9,067 bases of DNA from CAYMZB01 sp964394845 (GTDB taxonomy: Bacteria; Patescibacteriota; Microgenomatia; Daviesbacterales; UBA10151): the NCBI GenBank assembly GCA_964394845.1, contig CAYMZB010000050.1, positions 1 through 9,067 of the forward strand, written 5' to 3'. Shown in pieces: positions 6,005 through 9,067 of the stretch (position 1 is its first letter; every line of letters begins with the position of its first letter). The notes under the pieces are model-generated. The model ran no database searches, was not told the origin of the DNA, and saw only the letters and a program-made list of their open reading frames with translations. The position numbers were made by a program, and so were the translations under genes.

Positions 6005-6252
6005 GTGGAAAACTATAGGGTTATTTATGCTAATATTACCCGAAGCCCAGGAGAAGAGAGGCGCTTCTTCTTAAGCTACATTAGTAATGAGGCTTATTCA
6101 GAGGCGGTGTACACCTTAGGCGAATATCTACAGGAGTGAAAGAGAGCACAATTCTCTCTTTTTCTCAGCCTTCCCTATATGGTTTTGATGTCGGACAATA
6201 TAAGAATTGGAAAAACTTAAGAGAAGTGGTCCTAAAAGCTTTAAAGACGTGA
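6005..6252 (+). pseudogene. Small gene (~83 codons) split by a frame change
   Basis: Frame 1 opens at GTG 6005, preceded by AGGTAGG at 5991-5997. It encodes 44 residues (MENYRVIYANITRSPGEERR to VYTLGEYLQE) and stops at TGA 6137-6139. The frame one base back opens at GTG 6136, overlapping that stop as GTGA, and encodes 38 residues (ESTILSFSQPSLYGFDVGQY then KNWKNLREVVLKALKT) to TGA 6250-6252. Both halves look like genuine protein. Restoring one base near 6137 would join them as ...YTLGEYLQELKESTILSF..., a natural sequence of about 83 residues. No family is recognised. The alternatives are a single-base deletion (pseudogene), a sequencing error, or two coupled small genes. The AGGAG before GTG 6136 is too close to act as a normal ribosome site, so coupling is less likely. 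Confidence 0.5.
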
Positions 6253-6419
6253 ATTTAATGGTAGAACATAAGATTTTAAAGAGAATTTTAAATGATTTTA
6301 AATATAGTTTTCCCTGTCCAAATTTTAACCTTAATTTACTATTATTAATAAAATTAATCTATCAGGACTTTAGGTTTTTGTGACAATCTAAACTATAGAT
6401 AGCTATCCCTAGGTCTTCT

Positions 6420-6441
6420 CCCCTGACAAGCCGTTTTTAGG
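6420..6441 (+). repeat. Degenerate 22-bp direct repeat, copy 1
   Basis: It begins CCCCTGACAAGCCG and ends TTTTTAGG, and matches copy 2 (6582-6603) at 18 of 22 positions. This copy carries CTGACA where copy 2 carries the recombinase -35 TTGACA, but no -10 follows here. Confidence 0.45.
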
Positions 6442-6456
6442 GCCTTCCAGGGCTTC

Positions 6457-6472
6457 ATGCCTAGATAGGCAT
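6457..6472. repeat. Short inverted repeat ATGCCTA-GA-TAGGCAT
   Basis: Two perfect 7-bp arms are separated by two bases. TAGGCAT recurs at 6532-6538 and 6600-6606, so this is the symmetric version of a motif scattered through the region. It may be a protein-binding site. Confidence 0.5.
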
Positions 6473-6544
6473 AATAAGACTTCCCCGAACCCTTTCAACA
6501 AGCATAATAACTATTTAAGGTATCCTGCAGATAGGCATTTTGAT
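6463..6544 (+). repeat. Three GCAT motifs phased at 33 bp
   Basis: AGATAGGCATAATAA (from 6463), CAACAAGCATAATAA (from 6496) and AGATAGGCATTTTGA (from 6529) start exactly 33 bases apart, about three helical turns. A fourth TAGGCATGATA lies about two further periods on (GCAT at 6603, 68 bases after 6535). The bases between motifs are not conserved, so these look like phased binding sites rather than a tandem duplication. Confidence 0.45.
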
Positions 6545-6581
6545 TTATTCGTATTATTTAATATACGTAATTTACGCTACG

Positions 6582-6603
6582 CCCTTGACAAACCCTATTT
6601 AGG
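6582..6603 (+). repeat. Degenerate 22-bp direct repeat, copy 2
   Basis: It begins CCCTTGACAAACCC and ends TATTTAGG and is the partner of 6420-6441 (18 of 22 identical). It contains the -35 of the recombinase promoter and runs into the last TAGGCAT motif, so anything bound here could control the recombinase. Confidence 0.45.
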
Positions 6604-6614
6604 CATGATATTCT
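6585..6614 (+). promoter_or_regulatory. Predicted recombinase promoter
   Basis: A perfect -35 TTGACA (6585-6590) is followed after 18 bases by TATTCT (6609-6614), with TG one base before the -10 (extended form, TGA). The expected start is near 6621, about 25 bases before ATG 6646. No Shine-Dalgarno precedes the ATG. Confidence 0.5.
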
Positions 6615-6645
6615 TCTCTCAATCAACGTTATACGAAGTTAACAT

Positions 6646-7641
6646 ATGTCTATTCCTGCCATAGAAAATTTAAAAAAAAATGTTCAGGATGATGCTATTT
6701 ACTCCAACTTAGATCTTATAGATGACTTCTTTCTTTTCCTTCAAACTAATAACTATTCCCCTAAAACTTTATATAACTACAAGCAAGATCTCGCTATTTT
6801 TGATAATTTTTTAAAATCAAGGAATCTCAGAATTAAAGATCTAGATAGACGTCAAATATTTGAATTTAAAGCTTATCTTTCATCTGATGAGAGGCAAACA
6901 GCGACCACTCATCAAGAAGGTATAGTAAGACTTTCATCAGCTACTATTAATAGATGTCTATCAGCGGTTAGAGCCTATATTAAGTTTTTGGTTGATCAGG
7001 ATTATGATTCCCCGGTTTCTGCTGATCAATTTAAAATGGTTAAGAAAGAACGATTGCATCCAAACGTTGCTGAGTTAAAGGATTTAGAACGTCTTATTGA
7101 ATCTCCATCCACCATAGAGCAGGATCCGATAATCTCTACTCGCAATAGAGCTATCTTAGAAGTTTTGTTTTCAACTGGTATGCGTATATCAGAATTAGTG
7201 AGCTTAAACAGAAGGGATATAAATACTGAAGGCAAAATATTTATTACCGGGAAAGGGCGTAAACAAAGGTTTGTATATTTGACAGAACGTGCTAAGTTTT
7301 GTCTTAATCAGTATTTAGAACTTAGAAATGATAACCAACAAGCTTTATTTATTCCCACAAAGACCAGTGATAAAGATAAATTGTCTTTAAGGTTAACATC
7401 CAGGTACGTACAAGAGAGGCTGAAAACTTATCGTGAAAAATTGAGAATAAATCTACCCACTACTCCTCACTCCTTCCGCCATGGGTTTGCAACCTACCTG
7501 GCTGAGAATGGGGCCTCTGCAGCGGCCATTCAAATCTTACTTGGTCATGAATCATTGGCTACTACAACTCGTTACATTAATGCCTCTGATAAATTTGCCG
7601 AAGAAACACACAGGAAGTATCACCCATTAGCTAAAAAGTAA
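6646..7641 (+). CDS. Xer-type tyrosine recombinase/integrase
   Basis: The protein has 331 residues, slightly longer than XerC/XerD (about 300). The N-terminal SAM-like core-binding domain spans about residues 25-120 (DDFFLFLQTNNYSPKTLYNY, INRCLSAVRAYIKFLVDQDY). The catalytic domain spans about 145-325 and carries the full set: Arg180 in TGMRISELVSL, Lys203 in TGKGRKQR, His275 and Arg278 in PHSFRHGFATYL, His301 in LLGHESLATTTRYI and nucleophile Tyr310. It is therefore probably active, cutting and rejoining DNA through a 3'-phosphotyrosine. It could be the host Xer for chromosome dimer resolution at dif, or the integrase of a mobile element. The repeat-rich leader and the adjacent IS lean slightly to the latter, but the sequence is Xer-like. 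ATG 6646 fits the promoter. The palindrome AAAATATATTTT (7645-7656) follows the stop. Confidence 0.92.
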   Translation: MSIPAIENLKKNVQDDAIYSNLDLIDDFFLFLQTNNYSPKTLYNYKQDLAIFDNFLKSRNLRIKDLDRRQIFEFKAYLSSDERQTATTHQEGIVRLSSATINRCLSAVRAYIKFLVDQDYDSPVSADQFKMVKKERLHPNVAELKDLERLIESPSTIEQDPIISTRNRAILEVLFSTGMRISELVSLNRRDINTEGKIFITGKGRKQRFVYLTERAKFCLNQYLELRNDNQQALFIPTKTSDKDKLSLRLTSRYVQERLKTYREKLRINLPTTPHSFRHGFATYLAENGASAAAIQILLGHESLATTTRYINASDKFAEETHRKYHPLAKK

Positions 7642-7677
7642 TCTAAAATATATTTTGTCGCACAATGTTACTTACTG

Positions 7678-7693
7678 CTGAGATTACCCCACT
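7678..7693 (+). repeat. Left terminal inverted repeat of the IS
   Basis: CTGAGATTACCCCACT; the reverse complement of the right end is CTGACATTACCCCACT, differing only at the fifth base. Similarity stops after 16 bases. Confidence 0.88.
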
Positions 7694-7880
7694 AAATTTA
7701 AATAACTTGTAAAATATTAATAAATCTTGAGAAATTAGTAATATTTTCAGAGATTTTTTAAAGGTGGAGTAACTTTTAAGGGTAAGGTAAGAGGTATTTC
7801 TCTAAATCCAGTAGGTTTTCCCATCACAAAATACCCAATACTTAATTTGGGCAGCTGGATTTTTATGGAAGGAATATCTC
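7694..7880. other. IS sequence between left end and transposase stop
   Basis: This 187-bp stretch has no independent gene with a good start. On the minus strand a frame at -1 to the transposase stays open through it to a TGA at 7747-7749, giving about 44 codons beyond the transposase stop (including LPKLSIGYFVMGKPTGFREI). It may be a translated extension, a relic of a longer transposase, or chance. Confidence 0.35.
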
Positions 7881-8978
7881 TTAAGGTCCTCTGGCTTTTT
7901 GCCAAATCTTTTTCCAGTAAATACCAGGTAAGAGCTGATACTGGATTATCCTTAAGGCAAACCAGACTCTTGAGGCTGCCTTTTTGCCTCCGGTAATCAG
8001 TTGATCATGCAGTTTAGTTAATCTTTGAGTGATTGTTCCCACCAGCATAACCAGTCCATAAGCTATGCTTGAGATTAGGACTATCCTTCTAACTCTATCC
8101 AAATCTTTAGTCTGGATATTATCAATTCCCAACTGGTGTTTTAAATCTTTAAACCATTCCTCAATATCAAATCTTAATTTGTAATATTTAATGGCTGTTT
8201 TAGCTTTCCTTAAGTTAGTAACTAAAATCCAGGGATCATCTTTTCTACCTTCAACCTGAGCCAAAGTTACAGCTAAATTTACTCTTGTAACTTTTCCATC
8301 AGCCCTGTATGAGATACTCTCAAACCATTTAGTCTGGTTGGGTTTGATTTTAAGTTTCCTTAAATTGATTTTCTTTCCAAGTTTAGTAGTAATGACTACA
8401 TCAGCTTTAACCCTTAAGACAAACAGGATATTTAGACTCAGCAGGAAGTTGACTAAAGAAGCTCTACCAAACCCCCTATCAGCAACTAAAATTATTCTTT
8501 TATCCTCTGGTATAATCAAGTTGAGAGAAGTAATCAGCCTTTCCTCAATCCTGTTTTGGGAGTCTTTGAATGCCTGGTAGGTAGTGGTCACCCAAACTAA
8601 GGGGATAGCCCTACCTGCAAAAGTAGCAGCTGCCATTAAGCATTGGATATTACCTGGTAGTGTTGTCCAGTCCAGAGCAACTGTTACATACTTGCCAGGC
8701 ACAAAGACTCTAATCACCCATAGACACCATAAATCCATTAGACTACCTGGTTTAATCCTTGGATTAGATACAAACCTCCACAACCTTTTAAGTCTGTGTT
8801 TGTGCTTAGAAGAACCCGGAACTTCCCTGACTATCTCAGATAACTTACCTGACCTTGACTTAACAATGCCCAATACTCCTAAACTTAAATTAAAGCTTTG
8901 GGTTTTTCTCAAGGTTGGAAATATTTCCTTAATCCAACCTTTAATTGAATTTGTATTAAATGAAGACAAACATATCAC
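7881..8978 (-). CDS. IS4-family DDE transposase
   Basis: The protein has 365 residues. The DDE triad is visible: Asp103 in VTVALDWTTLPG, Asp167 in ILVADRGFGRASL and Glu273 in YKLRFDIEEWFKDLKHQLG. The last segment gives the IS4 YREK signature (Y266, R269, E273, K280), and a beta-strand-rich insertion lies between the second Asp and Glu. The N-terminus (LRKTQSFNLSLGVLGIV, HKHRLKRLWRFVSNPR) probably binds the terminal repeats. It appears full-length and intact, so the IS may be active by cut-and-paste. The frame opens with GTG 8978, but TTG 8969, six bases after AGGTG in the leader, fits the ribosome spacing better. Plus-strand frames at 8338-8580 and 8584-9045 are shadows. Confidence 0.95.
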   Translation of the reverse strand: MICLSSFNTNSIKGWIKEIFPTLRKTQSFNLSLGVLGIVKSRSGKLSEIVREVPGSSKHKHRLKRLWRFVSNPRIKPGSLMDLWCLWVIRVFVPGKYVTVALDWTTLPGNIQCLMAAATFAGRAIPLVWVTTTYQAFKDSQNRIEERLITSLNLIIPEDKRIILVADRGFGRASLVNFLLSLNILFVLRVKADVVITTKLGKKINLRKLKIKPNQTKWFESISYRADGKVTRVNLAVTLAQVEGRKDDPWILVTNLRKAKTAIKYYKLRFDIEEWFKDLKHQLGIDNIQTKDLDRVRRIVLISSIAYGLVMLVGTITQRLTKLHDQLITGGKKAASRVWFALRIIQYQLLPGIYWKKIWQKARGP

Positions 8979-9051
8979 CTGCCACCTATCCGTGAATTTC
9001 TGCGGATTACAAGAATACCAAAACTATCTAATTTATACTACTTAGATACAA

Positions 9052-9067
9052 AGTGGGGTAATGTCAG
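9052..9067 (-). repeat. Right terminal inverted repeat of the IS
   Basis: AGTGGGGTAATGTCAG, the complement of the left repeat with one mismatch. It occupies the last bases of the window, so the outer boundary and target duplication are not visible. Confidence 0.85.

Larger units (their letters stand above)
6253..6645. other. Gene-free, repeat-rich region upstream of the recombinase
   Basis: No convincing gene is found on either strand over about 390 bases. The left part (6253-6383) is very AT-rich. The right part (6384-6645) is richer in G+C and holds the inverted repeat at 6457-6472, phased GCAT motifs, a degenerate 22-bp direct repeat and the recombinase promoter, all listed separately. 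It could be a recombination or attachment site region, a binding region for the recombinase, or remains of an older element. Confidence 0.5.
7678..9067. mobile_element. Complete IS4-family insertion sequence (~1390 bp)
   Basis: The element is bounded by imperfect 16-bp terminal inverted repeats that match at 15 of 16 positions. It holds one transposase gene on the minus strand, with about 70 bp of leader to its right and about 190 bp of noncoding sequence to its left. It is inserted 36 bp after the recombinase stop. The target duplication cannot be seen because the window ends at the right terminus. The family rests on the DDE and YREK signature of the transposase. Confidence 0.88.

Noticed and set aside
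6139..6164. Hairpin AAAGAGAG/CTCTCTTT with a T5 run, looking like a terminator
   Set aside because: It lies inside the second half of the frame-split small gene, the stem is weak and the T-run is part of the stem, so coding sequence explains it.
6249..6383. Third short frame (44 codons) starting with another GTGA overlap
   Set aside because: Composition (Leu/Asn/Phe/Lys-rich) is what AT-rich noncoding DNA gives; no ribosome site and no convincing protein pattern.
6410..6515. Minus-strand 33-codon frame including GLSGEKT
   Set aside because: No ATG or GTG start and no ribosome site, and it overlaps the repeats. Could be a relic but cannot be supported.
5914..6645. Possible tRNA, tmRNA or other structured RNA, or CRISPR
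   Set aside because: No T-loop/acceptor pairing, no tmRNA or RNase P core motifs and no repeat-spacer regularity were found; the 33-bp phased motifs share only about nine bases.
7026..7235. Minus-strand 69-codon frame inside the recombinase
   Set aside because: Shadow frame within the catalytic-domain coding region; no start signals.
8338..9045. Two plus-strand frames antisense to the transposase
   Set aside because: Both lie opposite the intact DDE transposase and are shadows of it.

Overview
The window reads as AT-rich bacterial chromosome. Short overlapping or closely packed genes, several N-terminally anchored small proteins of unknown function, and promoters almost touching their start codons suggest a Patescibacteria/CPR-type genome, possibly of the Microgenomates kind. 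This taxonomic call is an inference from gene content and style; no rRNA or other phylogenetic marker is present except YebC.

Layout. (1) 1-900: the 3' end of an unrecognised gene runs by a one-base overlap into a badly decayed tgt (queuine tRNA-ribosyltransferase) gene. That gene has lost three conserved blocks and ends in a perfect 15-bp hairpin, followed by a 22-bp palindrome. (2) 904-2912: a tiny Pro/Glu/Thr/Gly-rich protein gene on the minus strand has an exceptionally complete Shine-Dalgarno sequence. It is divergent from a two-gene plus-strand unit: a membrane-anchored protein with a degenerate LCP-like region and a LytR C-terminal domain, then a small membrane-anchored protein. (3) 2909-4303: two minus-strand genes, a TPR protein and an unrecognised Trp-rich protein, each with its own promoter; the TPR gene converges on the plus-strand unit and the two stop codons share TTAA. 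(4) 4383-5913: yebC, a translation-associated factor, overlaps by 11 bases a roughly nine-helix membrane protein gene; the pair is divergent from the Trp-rich gene.

(5) 5914-6645: about 730 bases without a long gene. It holds two tandem extended -10 promoters driving a small ORF of about 83 codons split by a frame change, then a repeat-rich stretch with 33-bp-phased motifs, a degenerate 22-bp direct repeat and a short inverted repeat, and finally a strong promoter. (6) 6646-7641: an intact Xer-type tyrosine recombinase. (7) 7678-9067: a complete IS4-family (YREK) insertion sequence with 16-bp imperfect terminal inverted repeats, inserted 36 bp after the recombinase. The window ends exactly on its right terminal repeat.

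The left and middle parts look like ordinary housekeeping and envelope genes with one pseudogene. The right third (5914-9067) is the accessory part: repeats plus a recombinase plus an IS. The most interesting unexplained material is the phased repeat region just upstream of the recombinase, the frame-split small gene, and the pattern of losses in tgt.
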